DNA from: Bemisia tabaci
Lineage: Eukaryota > Arthropoda > Insecta > Hemiptera > Aleyrodidae
Reading direction: 5' to 3'
DNA length: 64,000 bases
Assembly: GCF_918797505.1 (NCBI RefSeq)
Contig: NC_092799.1
Location: 186,001-250,000 of the forward strand
Each line of letters opens with the position of its first letter. Position 1 is the stretch's first letter. The position numbers were made by a program, and so were the translations under genes. This document shows, piece by piece, positions 32,767 to 46,289 of this stretch. Under the pieces are notes generated by a model. The model worked only from the letters and a program-made list of their open reading frames with translations. It was not told the origin of the DNA and made no database searches.

Positions 32767-32838
32767 TGTAGAAGGCCAACTTTTTGTCCCTAGATGGCTC
32801 CGTGAGATGAAAAGCTCACGTTTTATGAATGCGCCTGG

Positions 32839-33093
32839 GGCTGATTATTGAAATCGATTGCCAAAATGATGAACATAGGGAAAATGAGTGATTCTGTAGG
32901 TTGAACCTAGTGGTTGTTACAGACTGAGAGAGAAAATGATGGACCAAATTCGGTCTCTCGTTGGTTGCTGTTACTTACTCCATTGCTTTGCTCTTTTGCC
33001 CATTGCAACCACACGCTACAACAGACAGGATCGCTCCGTTTTCCACATGTCCTCTTTCTCAGTCTGTCTCGCTACCAATTTCGATGATCAGCC
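32839..33093. mobile_element. 260-bp palindromic MITE, complete copy
   Basis: The left end GGCTGATTATTGAAATCGAT is matched in reverse complement by the right end ATTTCGATGATCAGCC. Internal inverted matches include GGTTGAACCTAGTGGTTGTT versus the right-hand GCAACCACACGCTACAAC. The central GGTTGCTGTTACTTACTCCATTGC is the region into which the 9.3-kb element inserted in the sister copy at 43386-52958. Other members: 62657-62934 and end fragments at 20171 and 35899. Confidence 0.78.
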
Positions 33094-33945
33094 CGCTGAG
33101 TGGAAAAAACTCGTGCTTTCTGAGTGCCTCTGATCCTCGTCGGTGTAGAGTGGGGGAGGGGGGGGGCACCAGCGTCGTTGAGCGTTGTTTTTGTCGCGAA
33201 AGAAACGCTGCGAAGAACAGTCTCTTCTGAATTCTAATGAACGCCAGGAACAAGCGTCTCCGAAGGTGGGAAAATTAGTTATACAGAATGCTTATAACTG
33301 GAGGAACACTTAAACGGTTTACCGAGTGCGAGGCGGGGCCGTAAGGAAAAAGTGAGACGCGGCGGACTAATTTTAATAACGCTTTAACAAAGTTGCCCGC
33401 AACGAAAGCTCTCCACCCCCCCCCAATCCGCCCCCATGCCGCCTGCCCCCTACCGTGCCGGGGTAAAGATAGCTAAATTTAATTATCAAACTTGCCGGTA
33501 ACAATAACTTGCACATTAGAATAAGCCGCTTTTACACTCGGAGCCTTGATTTATTTTTTGTCTGCACCGCGGAAGTAATTTCAACATGCTAAGTGGATCC
33601 GGTGGCAACCGCCGCGCCAGACCGGGCCGCGACGCGGACGGTGTTGTCGACCCCCCACCACCCGGACCGCTTAGCGCTGCTTCCGGATTTCGCTTACCCA
33701 TCAAAGGAATGCTCCATTTTTCTGCGTACAAATTTGTGTCAAAACTCGGTGGTATTTTTTTTTTTTTTTTTTTTTCCATCGTGAACTTTTTTAATACAAA
33801 ACGATTACAAGAGAGAGTTGCACAGTATTGAGTAAATAGTAAAAATAACCAAGAAACATTTCCAAGACAGAACCACGACGTTTCCAGAAAAGAAACGGTT
33901 TACAAGATTTAAGGATGGGTACAAATCACAGAGCAAAAAGAAAAT
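33094..33945. other. No gene seen
   Basis: Unassigned. G and C runs near 33155 and 33415 and a 21-base T run near 33755-33776 are the only marked features. Confidence 0.4.
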
Positions 33946-34157
33946 CGCAGGTTCAGGTAGCCCCAAGAGCCAAAAGTCACGCCGGAACTACCCTGTGGTA
34001 AACCATCGGCACCGTGAAAGTTGCCTGGTTTAGGAGGAGACATTATACCAGATTTGATTCTCAAGACTTGGTCTACAAAAGAGGAGATTTTAGCCCAGTT
34101 TTGGCGAGGGGTAAGGAGGAGCTCTTGTGCTGACCATATGCGTGAACTGGATACCCA
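33946..34157. repeat. Dispersed repeat, copy 2 (partner at 177-400)
   Basis: Same orientation and order as 177-400: CAGGTTCAGGT, CCCCAAGAGCCAA, CACGCCGGA, CTACAAAAGA and GCCCAGTTTTGG. Minus-strand frames in both copies share QNWAKI, SGIMSPP and QGSSGVT. Confidence 0.7.
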
Positions 34158-36673
34158 GTTTTGCACTAAAGAGATAGCGAAAACTCGGTGTTCCTCGCTG
34201 GAAAATAAGTGTTGGGCGCAAGCATGATGATCCTTGAATTTTATTCATCTTGCTTCGAGCTAAATGTCTCAAAAATGCTCGACACAAGCAAAAAAGCAGC
34301 TTGATTTAAGCAGCATCTCACCTAATTCAATGGGAAATAATTCCTGGCGGCAAATTTCACGATTTTTTTCCAGTGATTTTGAGACTGGAACGCCGGCCAC
34401 GATCTGAATGGGTCCGTTCTAGACTTCCACGGCTTTTGATTATTCAAATTGATTTGAGAAGCGATAAATACAGAGAACAACGAGGAAATGGAGCAATCCT
34501 ATTCGCGGAGACGACTGGTGGCAATGAACAAAGGAGTTATAAGGATTGGGAGATTTAAAGTCCGAACCAAACCTTTGAAAAATCCTAGATTCCTGCACTG
34601 CTGGGATAGTTGAAAAACTCCTAGACGAAAGGGATAGAACGGAATCCAATGCAAATTTTCTTATCAATCTTACAATTACTTACAAACAAGTTTGATATGA
34701 GAGATTACCTACTAGTGAAGCTGTTGTTCCGATCTCGTCAGTTATTCACAAAACGAAGCATCAAAAACGGTAGGTACTTTTTTATTCTTGAAGATTTTGA
34801 ATTTCGTTCGATAGGTTTCGATCTTTTCTTTTTTTGGGTAAAGTTTAACAAACTTGAGATAAATTGCGCGGCAAATTTCATAATTTAAAATCTCTCATCT
34901 CTTGCCTTGACTTTAAAAAGGAATTTTATTACTTATGAATAATTGTTCTGAGATTATATCAAAAATATTCCTCATTTCATTCACTTCAGACGTGGTATAG
35001 GTATCGTAAAATGAGAGGTGTGGGCTGAGGTCAACTTTCTTGAATAAAAATCTTCACGAATACGGTTTTCTCGGTTGCACTTTCGGGCGTTCCGGGCTCT
35101 CATTTTGGAAGCTTGTGGTATCGGTAAGGCACTTATTGAATATATTATGGTATTGGTATACCCCTCTCTCCGATTTAAATTTGGCAACCCTGCGCCCAAA
35201 ACCGTGGATTCGTGTAGTCTCCGAAAATCCGCGACTCATGGATTTCTATGGTCAGTCTACGAGTTTACCAGTTACCGGATGGTGGTCCGCGACTCCGCGT
35301 GGCCAGTCAGTGGAGATTCGAAATACCCCGCCCGGGCGGCCGGACCCAACTGCAAACGACTAATTTCCCGATTCGGCTCCCGCCTATCGATTTCCGCACC
35401 CCGCACCATGAACCCCCCCCCCCCCCCACCTACCGACCTCGAGGCTTCACACTAGCGCCGCCACCGGCGAATCCGTCGCCCCGCCAACCCCCGCCCCCTC
35501 CCCATTGCTAGAGGGGGCAACTTAATATCGCGGCGGGCGTCGACCGGCAACTTTTCGCCTAACAAATATTGGATTCTTTCCCCGAGACTTCTCAATGTTT
35601 CCGACTCGCCGTCGGTGATTTTTTCGTCGCTTTTCCTCCGCACTCGTTTTTCATCCCGTCTGGAGCGGGTCTGACAGTTGGCGAACTGCGCCCCAACCTC
35701 GGGCCTCGGGCCTCGGAACCGCTCCTTTGTTCGTAATGCACTTCCAACCCCCACCTGCCCTCGATTCCACTTTCCTTCACCCTCACCCTCCTCCAGCCCC
35801 ACTCACCAACATCGTGCGCGATGTTCTGGCAATTTCGACGTTCGCATCGCCTGAATGTCACAAGTCCACAGGCTATACTTCCTCAAAGGCCAAAAATCAG
35901 TGGGCTGATTATTGAAATCGGTAGACAAAGCGACTAAGAGGTCGCCCGTGAAAATGTGACGGAAGGGGGTTTTAAATGTGATGAGGGAGTGCCAACTCCC
36001 TGGAGGGCTGAGGGAGGGTAGGGTAATGTGACGGTTAGGAGTCATATAGTGCTCTGAAAATTACTTTCATGTATGTATACGTTCACGTAACAAATTTGAT
36101 AAGCCCAACATTATGCAACATAAAAACAAGCAGGAAAGTCCAACACTAGGTGTTGGATATGAGCGGTATGATCATGAATAATTATAATTTAACCGACGAT
36201 TTATGAGAGGAAAAGGAAGTTTAATCGATGAGTGACAACTTGAACTTAATAATAGAGGGAAGCTATGAATTATATGGTGCCAAAAGGAAAACAAAAACAT
36301 TTCCATGTAAATATAAGCTGCGAGGATAAAAATATAAACATTCGTTGCATAAAATAAAATGATATCCCAAATAATAGATGTCAAGTAAAATGTATTATTA
36401 ATTTAAAGTTTCTCCTGTCTTCAACACTACTATAGGAAAAACGCAAGATATAGACAAAAAATTTTAATAAAAATCGATTCAAACTTATCGATATTTTTCG
36501 TAGTTCAAAGCAACTTCTGTCCTCACAGCTTGCGTTTGGTTGATTTACGGTTAGCCGAAAATAAAGTGAACGTTAATCTGACCCTATGAGATAGTTTAAG
36601 CACAACTCTAATGCTACTCGAAACAACGAGACCAAGTTTAAAAAATGAATTTACCAATTTCAGGAGCTAAGAC
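34158..36673. other. No gene seen; GC-rich patch at about 35260-35520 and a MITE end at 35899
   Basis: AT-rich sequence, then a GC- and C-rich patch with overlapping frames on both strands (35040-35802). These frames are compositional (Pro/Arg-rich) and have no recognisable domain. GGGCTGATTATTGAAATCGG at 35901 is a left end of the 260-bp MITE family. Confidence 0.4.
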
Positions 36674-36935
36674 AGCAATTTTGGCCTCATCCACAATTTG
36701 GATTGGACGATTTTGAAAATTGGACTTAAAATTCGAGTTGCTGGTCGAAAAATACCCCCCGGTACCAAATTTTTCGAAAATTGATGCAATAGGAGTCGAG
36801 ATAGCATTTTAGGCCACATCCGCCATCTTGGATTTGCGAATTTTGATAATTGGACTGAAAATTCGAGTTTCTCGTCAAAAAATACCACCTGGTATCGAGT
36901 TTTACGAAAATCGATGCAATAGGAGCCGAGATACG
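36674..36935 (+). repeat. 130-bp-unit array, two units
   Basis: AGCAATTTTGGCC at 36674 and AGCATTTTAGGCC at 36803 are 129 bp apart. GCCATCTTGGATTTG and GAGTTTCTCGTC are present. Same family as 2931-4740. Confidence 0.8.
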
Positions 36936-37079
36936 GGGTGCAGGAATGACGTGTCGCCGTGAAGGAGGAGAAGAAGACGGGGAGGTCAACGATTTGGGTC
37001 TCAAGATGTCATAGCAATGATTGGTGGGTCGCTGGAGGCTGGACACTTGGTAACTTGCTGGTGTATCTTGGCCCTCACT

Positions 37080-37151
37080 GCCTGCCAAAATGACATGTCA
37101 TTTTGGCAGGCCAGTATGGCCAATATTCCGATTGGCTGCAGCCAATCGGAA
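37080..37151. repeat. Two perfect palindromes, 32 bp and 26 bp, 14 bp apart
   Basis: 37080-37111 is a perfect palindrome centred on TGACATGTCA. 37126-37151 is a perfect palindrome centred on CTGCAG (ATTGGCTGCAGCCAAT). The spacer GGCCAGTATGGCC-type sequence is itself nearly symmetric. No gene or regulator can be tied to them. Confidence 0.92.
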
Positions 37152-37571
37152 ACCCTATTATATGGCCTCGCAGCTTGCACGTGTAACCGATAAGGAAATT
37201 TCAAACAGCTATCTGCTCTAAGCAAATTGGTAGCTACGTAAATATTAGAGAGCTTTACCAGGACACAAAGGGTCATAATAGATTCCTTTGTTCACGGCAT
37301 TAGTTAAAAAATTGTTACCAGCACTCTTAACGGTCTCCACGTTTAATTTTCACGATGAGAAAATACAACTACGTTTTCGCCACGGAGAGGCTTTGAAAAT
37401 AACCCAGGATGCAATGGGTGATGCTTCATGCATCAGCCGCAGATTTTCGCAGCCAGACTATGAAGCACGCCGCGCTTAACACGTGAAAGAACCGGGTCAA
37501 AAGACATGGAAAGAAAATAGATGATAGTCGAGACGTTTCGGGATTGCCATGCCCTATTTTCAACCAATTAT

Positions 37572-37708
37572 GGAAATTAAAATTACGATGACATGATTCG
37601 CCGCTCAACGGCGAGGCAAGACTCGCAGACAATACATGAGTCAAGAGTCAAGGCAAGTGTTGCCTTGCCTCTAAGCGGCGACTCGTGTCATTATGATTTT
37701 AATTTTGG
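37572..37708. repeat. Inverted repeat with ~45-bp arms
   Basis: AAATTAAAATTACGATGACA on the left pairs with the right-hand TGTCATTATGATTTTAATTT, continuing through CGCCGCT and GCAAGGCAA-type matches. The central spacer is about 40 bp. Probably a small foldback repeat. Confidence 0.7.
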
Positions 37709-39840
37709 GCGTGGAATGCTCAAGTTTGCAGTCTGTTCAGTGGTCCATTATCGTAAGTATATAATGATCCTAGTTTCGGATAAAGCCAGATTGAATAATT
37801 AACTGAGCATTTGCAGAGATTACAATAGCAATTTCATGGATATAGTAATAACCTTTGCACTTTCTCATGTCGTATTACTATACCCATAAGTCACATGGGC
37901 AGTACCTTTTTCGCGGGGAAAGAGATTACGGCGTGGCGTTGAATTGACACCGGTACTAAAGTCAGCGTCGAGGCTTATCCTTATCGACATGCTTCATAGC
38001 TATGAGCCTCCGCCGCGGTGCTTCCGCTATCGAAGGCTTGGCTTTTCCTGCTCGTGCTTTATACCTACAACCATGCTTGAGAAAAACGCCGTGCGAGCCT
38101 TCAGACGTTGCCAAATCTTAAGAATAAAATACAATTTTTTAGGGAGACCTTTGGATACTCTTCTACTACTTCATCAGAGAATAATATTCGTAATTTAATC
38201 CAAAGCATGTGAAAATTAAAAGAAAAAAAAATTATTGATAGCCTACCCTTAAAATGAATATGTATAAGGAAAAAGATTTGTCGACATCCAAATGTCCTTG
38301 CGGCGTTTTTTCTTAACACGGCGGGGTGAGTATTGACTCATAAATAACTAATAAAATTGACAAACGACGAAAACGATGCGTTATGGCATCGTAAACGGGT
38401 CATTGCGCTTATCTAGGATTGAAAAGCGGATCACGCATTATACGCCTTATGCCACACCCCTACATGCCGCGGCCCCGGGATCTCCGGGTGTCACACTCGG
38501 AAAAGGCCCTCGTCCTTGTCGACAAACCCGTATTTTCCATGAATCCGGGTCGCACATTCTTAACACGATTGCCGGGTTATCTTACTTTTCAATATAAAAT
38601 CATGAAAGTAATGCGTGGCGTGACGCATAGCGCCTGAGGCGCCATGAGTATCGGGGGGGGGGGGGGGTGTCTGGTCGCGAAGTGGTCAGGACACCCCTAG
38701 ATTTCTAAAAACCGTCCACATCCAAACGATGTTACCACCACGAACTCAGATTGTGGCTGGATCCAGCGCTTTATTCCAGCGCAATCTCACTAATAAATTG
38801 CAGAATCTTGTGGGGCGTTTCTACAAAATATTTAGCTATTAGCCGGATATCCATCGAAATAGGAAACAAAGGATTGAGCGAAAAACAAACTTGAATCCGA
38901 AGGCTCGCGTCGAAGATTGAGACAACACAAGTAGCATGATGAGCCGATTTCAGGATACCACTAAACGTGCACCCTGGAACCCGTGTAGTATAACCGATTA
39001 ATTGAAGGCGCGCACGGCGTCCATTCTTCCTTTCAAATACTGCTCGCCGTGGTCATAGCTGTGGCTTCAGAGTATGAAATCATTTGACTTGTGAGCGAAT
39101 TTCACCGTTGTGAAGCTTCCTTACAAATTTTCTTCAACTGCGAAATGCATTGAAGCATCGGGAATAATATATTTCAACCGCTGGAGCTTAGATTGAGTTC
39201 ATGAAGTGGTCTGAAGAGGAATTGTGGTCATATTTTTTTAAAAAAATGATCATCTCTGCTCCTTATCAGATCCCTCTTAAATGTTTATACATTCTTGCTT
39301 AATATATGACACGCCAAGGACACGTTGCCACGTTGAAATTTTTAATCTAACGAACCATGTCGACAAAAGTTGATTTTTAGTTGCAATTTCCGCTAAATTT
39401 TTCCTTGAAAAATTCTCTTTCACAAAATGGTCACTTCTTGTGAAATTAATGCATTTAAACGCACATTGTTATTTTGTTTGAGCTGTTTCAGTTTACATTT
39501 TTGCACGTATGTAGAAATGAAGAAAAACGTGTTTTGGGAGGTTGTTTTCCTCTTTTTAGCGGCTCTGGTGCTTGCACTAGAGCTGCTATTCCGGACGGTC
39601 CCAGCTGGGGAGTATCAACGGACCATGTTACATTGGAGAGACCGCGTGTTGGTTGATGGGAATCGGCGCCATTTTCTGCTGTTTATAGGGGGGACTGATT
39701 TTATTTTAATTGATATCTTTTTCCTGTGAGCGAATGCTATGTTGTGTAGTGTATTTTTGGAATCATGGTGATACTGTCAATAATTCAAAACGGGTCTGTG
39801 CTTTAATCTCGCACTGGAAAAAATGTACTTTACGTTTAAA
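37709..39840. other. No gene recognised
   Basis: Unassigned apart from the short repeat at 39555-39607 (see 11692-11745). The 100-codon frame at 39427-39729 looks hydrophobic near its start but overlaps that repeat and has no recognised family, so I do not call it a gene. A G run lies near 38655-38668. Confidence 0.35.
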
Positions 39841-40040
39841 ATTTGAAAATTCAAATCTATAAGTTTTCGCGCTTTTTTCGAAGAATGCCGTGGTTGGAGC
39901 TTCCTAGTCATACTACTCGACATCAGCTGATAGCAAACAAAGGTTACCAAGGAAACCGTAAACGCGTAACAATTACCTACCGTCGCCAGAGCCGCTTTCC
40001 GACGCGAATGCGTTGGAGCTTCCTGCTTGTTTTTGTTTAC
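39841..40040. repeat. Repeat segment with the 48-bp core and a CAAGCAGGAA end
   Basis: Contains the 48-bp core (39921-39968). On the minus strand it begins CAAGCAGGAAGCTCCAACGC, similar to the start of the insert at 17513 (CAAGCGGGAAAG) and to 36127 (CAAGCAGGAAAGTCCAACAC). These may be ends of one dispersed element family. Confidence 0.5.
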
Positions 40041-40467
40041 GGATGGACAGCAACAGTTTTAAAGAAAACTGTTCAAACATACCTCTAGAATGTTATGAAT
40101 GAGCCGATCATTCAATAAATATGAAACTTCTAGCCTTTTTGGAGGGAAGATCGGATAAGTAAAAGAAAATACATTCATACTACAAATATCACGGCCCACA
40201 GGATTAGTATAGTTCAGTTATATAGCTTTAGCCCTTTAGTTTTTCGCATGTTTACGTATGAAGGACAAATATATTAATAGAGAGAATAAAAATATAGTTT
40301 AAGGTACATTACCTTGCGTATGAGAGGTATGAAGCGTCGAGGATCGGGCGGGAGGGGAGGGAGGGTGAGCCTTAAAGCCGCCAGCGCAGATCCTTAGTTA
40401 ACGAAGATATGAGCATTTGAATTCTCCATACTGGGTATGTGCAGCCTCTCCAATGAGTCAGTTAAGT

Positions 40468-40503
<36 letters not shown>

Positions 40504-43385
40504 TGTGTCATTTGAAAGTAGTAAGTGACCGAAGCTTACGGTTTCTTTCCTAATTTTTTTTGATGACTGCAAATGGGAGAAAAGTTTATTTGAAAGTGCC
40601 GAAAATTAGGGTGGCCTAAAATGACGTTTGAACCGCGCACTCGTAGGTTTCTAATGTACACGTCACGATCAATATGGCGGCGAAATACGTAGTGGAAGAA
40701 TACACGACGGCGTCGCATTGGCGGTGTGATTTTGTTGGTCAGCTGGAGGTTATGTAGGTTACCTTGTTTGAGATTCATATCCATCCAATGTTCTTAATTC
40801 TCTAAGCTTTTCAATCAGAATGCGATACAGATGTATGTAGGATATGAAACTTTCACACAGAACTCACTTAACCTCAAACGAGAAATCGTGATGTCAACAA
40901 CGGCAGCGTGGCGGTAGTAAGCAGGTCGGCTTCGGTGCCGCCATCTTCCCGTTCTATGACGCATAGACTCGAAAATTCACGGCGGTCGGTTCAAACATGT
41001 TTTCGAGGACCCCAATAAAGGATGCGTTACATCTCCGCGCAGACAATTTTTCGTGAAATTTTAACGTAAGCATCGTTCTTCTCGTACCGAAAACTGTAGG
41101 ATTCGACTATTTGTAGGCAAATCCCTCCCGAGCTTAACTGACTCATTGAAGCGTTGCACTAATCGGCAACGGCGCCGGCGGGAGCGTGAGTGGGCGGTGG
41201 CAGGAGAGAGGGAGGGGACGCCGCGCTGAAGACGTATGGAAACGTAGCCGTGGTAATTAATGGACGGGAGGATTTGAAAATGGACTTTTCATCCGTTTGC
41301 GCGGGAAAACGAATTAGCGCCGTGCGTTGCCCAATGCGCCGACCTGATAACGTCCATTTTTCTTTCGCCAGTTCCCACCACCGCTGCCACCACACCAGCC
41401 ACCACGCCCGAGCGGGTTTTCAGGTGTTGGCATCCATCAGTCGAGTTATTGCATGTCTCCGAGATTTGCGGCTTCGAGTACATACTCTTAACCCTCTATT
41501 GCGTGAATTCATTTTGGATCACAGATTTAGAAATACAATTTTTTTTTCTTAAAGATCATTGTAAAAAATAGAATCAAATTTATTGTTTTTTTGGGCGGGA
41601 GGGGGCTTTTTCTCCTCCAAATGCCCCCCCCCCCCCCCCCCAAAAGTATAATTTAGCAACATTGAAGTGGGTTCCGTCATTTTGACCCAATAGAATTCAA
41701 CCTAGGGCTTGCGTGGATGCATTCGAAAACATCGTTACGCTCGTGCAAAATGTTTAAAAAAAGAAAATACGTTAAATTACATTTATGTGGATATTTAGAT
41801 TAGTAGAAGATTAAGTAAAATGTCGCGAGAAACACAATGGTGCCAACGGTTTTCTCTGGAATCAATTCTCGAGCACAAAAAAAGCACTCGTCGATTCAGG
41901 CCGTAATGGATGGGATATCCTGGGCTACGTTGAGAGTCTACCTCTATATCTTGTCAAACCAAAGACATGAAGACGGAGCGTTAAAAGCAAAAAATGAAGC
42001 TTCTTTTCAACCACCTCTACTATTGGCTAGAGGATTGGCGGCGAAATCGGGACAAGTTTGAAACTCAAATGTGGGGCGGGAACTAAATAAAATTGCGGAA
42101 ACAAGGTATTCTAGATTGATATTTGCCCAAATTCACTTACCCACTCATATTTTTTTTTAACTTTAGGTTAGTTTTGGTCCGGCGTCGACGGAATAATTTC
42201 ATTTGGGGGTAACGGTCATCTAGGACTGTAACGGTCCGTTTGAATCGGCAGGACCACCATGAGCAGAAGAAAAACTAACTTTATCTAAGATTACTGCCTG
42301 TTATTGAGAAAAAGTAAGTGTACCATAAAAAGTCGCAGTCCCAACTCTCTTATTACATTCGTTTTAGGCATTTAAAATACGTTTAGAAGAAGAAATGTGG
42401 AAAAATCAAGAGGACAAGTTCAAATCAAATTTCCGTTTGCCGCCATGGATTCCCACGCTCATTTACACACTCACCCAAGAACCCAGCGCCAAACCAGGCT
42501 TCACTTTTTCCCCGTGCTTTTAGATACGAGGACCCCGTCTTTGTGTCTTTGTGTCAAATTCAACATGCACAGATAAACACATTATCAGGGTTGCCACTTT
42601 GTTTAGGGATTCCAACTTTGGAATAACAGCAAACACCCTAATTTACTTGCCCCCTATATTTGCACCCTATCTCGGCAAATCCATCGTACCTACCACATGT
42701 GACTTTCGAGGATTTTTATCTTTAAGAAACGAAAGTTATCAATCCGTCCCCTCACTCAACAAAAAAAGTTCTTCAAAGTCACCGCCGACGCCAATGGACG
42801 GCATTTTCAACTCATCTGCCAACTGAGCGTGGCAAACTATGTCGAGCAACCATTGCAGCTCCGAAGGGACTCACTTTGCCTACCTGGAATTTTGAAGGCG
42901 AGGCGATTGAAGCCAGCGTGGAGCAATATGGTGCTCAAACCGCAATGCGCTCCGATTTGAAAATCATTCTTCGTAGTTATTTAGTGGCTCAATGTTTCAT
43001 TTGACTCAAGCTTATTTTCATCAGTTCCTCCTTCTACTTCCTCTTTTTTCTTCGCGGACACGTGCCGAACGCAAACGAGGAATTTTTGGCAAACACCACA
43101 ATAAACAATAATGAGGATAACCTGAATTATTGTCACTAAGGAACGCTGATTTGTAACTCGCATGTTGATTTTGGACATATTAATATCATTCAATGCCTTT
43201 TTCGTTAAGTAAAAGGCAAATTATTGCACGCAATTTTTTTTCTTTATTTTTTCCATGAAACTCCCAATGCATGAAGATATTCTCCTTTTCCAAAGGTAAG
43301 TATTTTCATCCTATTTGTCGACATGATCCATTTTATTCGGCACAGTCGCCTCGCAGAACTCAATCTCGAGTTAAGTGCACCTATT
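40041..43385. other. No gene recognised
   Basis: Over 3 kb without a supported feature. It includes a 32-base T run at 40470-40501, C runs near 41625-41641, and a GC-rich patch at 41160-41420 with overlapping frames on both strands that have no recognisable domain. Confidence 0.35.
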
Positions 43386-43564
43386 GGCTGACTATTGAAA
43401 GTGATGGACAAAGCCATGTACAAAGAACACAAATAAAATATGGAACGATCCTATCGGTTGAAACGGATGGTTGCCATAGACTGAAAGATGAGATGATGGA
43501 TTTACTATTGTGTCCCTCGTGGGTTGCTGTTAGTTGGTCAATTACCCTAATAGCACATCTGGTT

Positions 43565-44340
43565 TTAAAAACGTTTTTAAAAGGTGTCAATGAAACCTTT
43601 GAACATTTATAAAATGTTTCACTGAAACATTTTAGATACTTAGAAAGTTTAAATCACGTTTCAGAAACGTGCCTGAAACCTTTCTATGTCACCCTTTTAA
43701 AGGTGTCAAGTGACACCTTTCAGAGATGTGTCCTTAAAACCTTTCAGATTCGTTTTCAATTTATTTCAGACTCAGGTCAGGGAAGGCTGTACCTCTTTGA
43801 CACATTTTTGACACCTCCTTAAAACAGATCGCAAAATCTTAAATTGTTTCAGAAATGTTTCAGAAATGTTTCAGACATGACTTCCGCCTGAAAAAGTTTA
43901 AATCACGTTTCAGAAACGTGTCTGAAACCTTTCTATGTCACCCTTTTAAAGGTGTCAGGTGACACCTTTCAGAGATCTATCCTGAAAACCTTTCAAATTT
44001 GTTTTTGACTCATTTGTGACACATACTTTTTAATGGTCACAAAATCTAAAATCGTTTCAGAAATGTTTCAGACATGAGTTTCAAAAGTTTAAAGAACGTA
44101 TCAAAAAATGAAAAACTGAATGTTTTCAGGATACCTCTCTAGAACGTGTCCCCGCAACCTCTAAACCAGTTGCATAGACAGGGGTCAACCATGATTGACA
44201 CCTCTCTATGCAACTGGTTTAAAGGTTGCGGGGACATGTTCTAGAGACGTATCCTGAAAACATTTAAGGTTTTATTTCATTTCAAATCTCAACTTGTCTT
44301 TTCTGTTATTTTCTGACAAATAAATATTTTTTACATAGAA
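43565..44340. repeat. Left subterminal motif array of the 9.3-kb element
   Basis: Repeated GTTTCAGAAACGTG-, CCTGAAACCTTTC- and CCCTTTTAAAGGTGTCA-type motifs, many self-complementary. A ~90-bp block at 43650-43740 recurs at 43895-43985. A hairpin pairs AACCTCTAAACCAGTTGCAT (44156 on) with ATGCAACTGGTTTAAAGGTT (44208 on). Such arrays are typical transposase-binding regions in several DNA transposon groups; binding here is inferred. Confidence 0.7.
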
Positions 44341-46270
44341 ATTGTTTTAGAAATTTTTAATCGTCCACACCATCTTAGAAACGTCCCATATATCATCACT
44401 TGGAAACATGTCAGCAAAATTTAGAGTACAAATATTTTCATACTGAGTTGTTGCCCCAGCAGTCAGAATACATGGTTTTTTTTTTTTATTATTTTTGGTG
44501 CCTTATCTCAAAGTTTTGAACGCATGTTTCAAAAAAGTTGTTATCCTTTTGAAGTCTATATCTAGGTTCTACAAGCGTTTCAAACTCTTGGAAACAATGA
44601 TTGAGTGGCAAAAAATGTGATGTAACCATGTATCAACAAATCAACAACAACATCTATGAAACATTCTCAGCAAACATTACAACAGACCGCATTATATATC
44701 AGAGCAAAGTTTCTGACATAATACTGAATGTGAATTGCTTCAATATTTTTAAATTTAGTGAACACAAAAAATATCCAGAATATTACTATTGAGCATTATA
44801 TCTCTCCGTAATCTAATAATTTTGCTCCCAAAAGGATGGCTTAAAAAAATGCTTAAAACGTTAACTATCTCTTTAAGGCTGTACAAAGGCTAAAAATTGT
44901 ATGTTCTCAAAAGATTCCATAGGAGGAAAGAACTAAAGGTTAGTTTTAATTTCTTTCACTACTTTACTAGGTACGTAGTTTTTAAAAGCTTCAAAGGTCC
45001 GAGTTGAAAGTTCATTTTCCAATAGACAAATGCTAATTATTGAAAAGACAAAGAAAACTTTAATGAAATGAAACAAAAGGAATTAAGAAACTAGACAATA
45101 CCATTAGTACACTTTGAAAAAAAGTATTCAAAATAGGTAACTATTGATTAGTAAACTTAAAAACTAGAAGAGAAAAAGTCACTAAAAATGTGGCCCTGAC
45201 TGTGAGTAACAAGTTGGTGGAATAGTCCTGGGATAATATTTTGCAGGGAAATCAAGGCCAGAGAAAGTTCCAACAATTTCCATTAGAGTAAAAAATTTGA
45301 GCTCTAATGAGTATCAGTGCAAAACTGACTTTCCATGATGAAGAATTAGTGCCAGTTTGTGGGCTCTAGTTTGTAAGTGGGAAAGACGCTTAAGGAGGAA
45401 TGGAATTAGTCTGCTTGTTCAGTCATCCCTTTTGTCAAGCCTACTTTGGGTAGATTTAGCAACAAACTAATTACGGCAACTCAAGTGGTGGCTTTATCTT
45501 CTCATTGATTCCACCTGACGAGGGCACAACAAAGAGTTCAGCTGACAAAGCCGACCCTTCACACACCTCCATTCCTCATTGTCTTGCATGGTTCAAGAAA
45601 CAAACGCAAAATATCAACAACTAAGCTGCAGGGCTACACGGGAAAAAAAAATTAGCTACAAACCGAACAAGCAAATAGTGCAGGTAAAATCCCTACACCA
45701 ACAAATTTAACTGATTGGTGTAGCGATTCTAGCAAATTGTTTAGTTGATTCGACACCATGCAAGGATAAAAAAGCTTAAGAAGTGAAGGTAATTTTGCTA
45801 TACCCAGAATTGGTAAATTAGCAATCATTTTTTTATCATGTAGTGGTGGCGTATGGCATAATGTAGAAGCATTGCCCTTTTAATGTTGAGTTTAGGTAAA
45901 TATTGTCTGCGCCTCAGAGATAGAACTGGGAAAAGAAAAAGAGAGATACAATTCATGGCGCAGAACTCAAGTTTATTTGTGGGAACCGATCGATGGTGAT
46001 GTTGGTGATGCATTCAGGTCAAGGTAACATTTGTCTCTCCTCCTCTCCTCTCAGGTCTACTTGAGAAGCATCAAAAGATCATAAAGATGGTCATCTCTTC
46101 CTATGTGATAGGTTATTCGCTGATGTTTGCGCGTACTAAAGTTGAAATGAAGTGGGTTGTTTCGTGAGGCCAGCCTTGAGTTCCCAATTTTAAGTAAGTC
46201 CTGTTCAAATATAATTGAGAAACTTAAAACTGTGATAGGCAGGTAGTGAAAGTGTGATGAAGAATTGGAG
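44341..46270. other. Interior of the 9.3-kb element; possible small MITE at 45635-45842
   Basis: No coding region is seen. CTACACGGGAAAAAAAAATT at about 45634 and, in reverse complement, CTACATGATAAAAAAATGAT ending at about 45842 may be worn ends of a ~205-bp TA-type MITE of the CAC-GAAAAA kind. Confidence 0.4.
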
Positions 46271-46289
46271 CCCTGCTAAAAATTTTTCA

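Noticed and set aside
35040..35802. Several long frames as host exons or a CpG promoter
   Set aside because: Overlapping frames on both strands in GC-rich, C-run sequence, Pro/Arg-rich by composition, with no domain or splice structure that I can support.
39427..39729. 100-codon membrane-like protein
   Set aside because: It overlaps a dispersed repeat seen inverted at 11692-11745 and has no recognised family.
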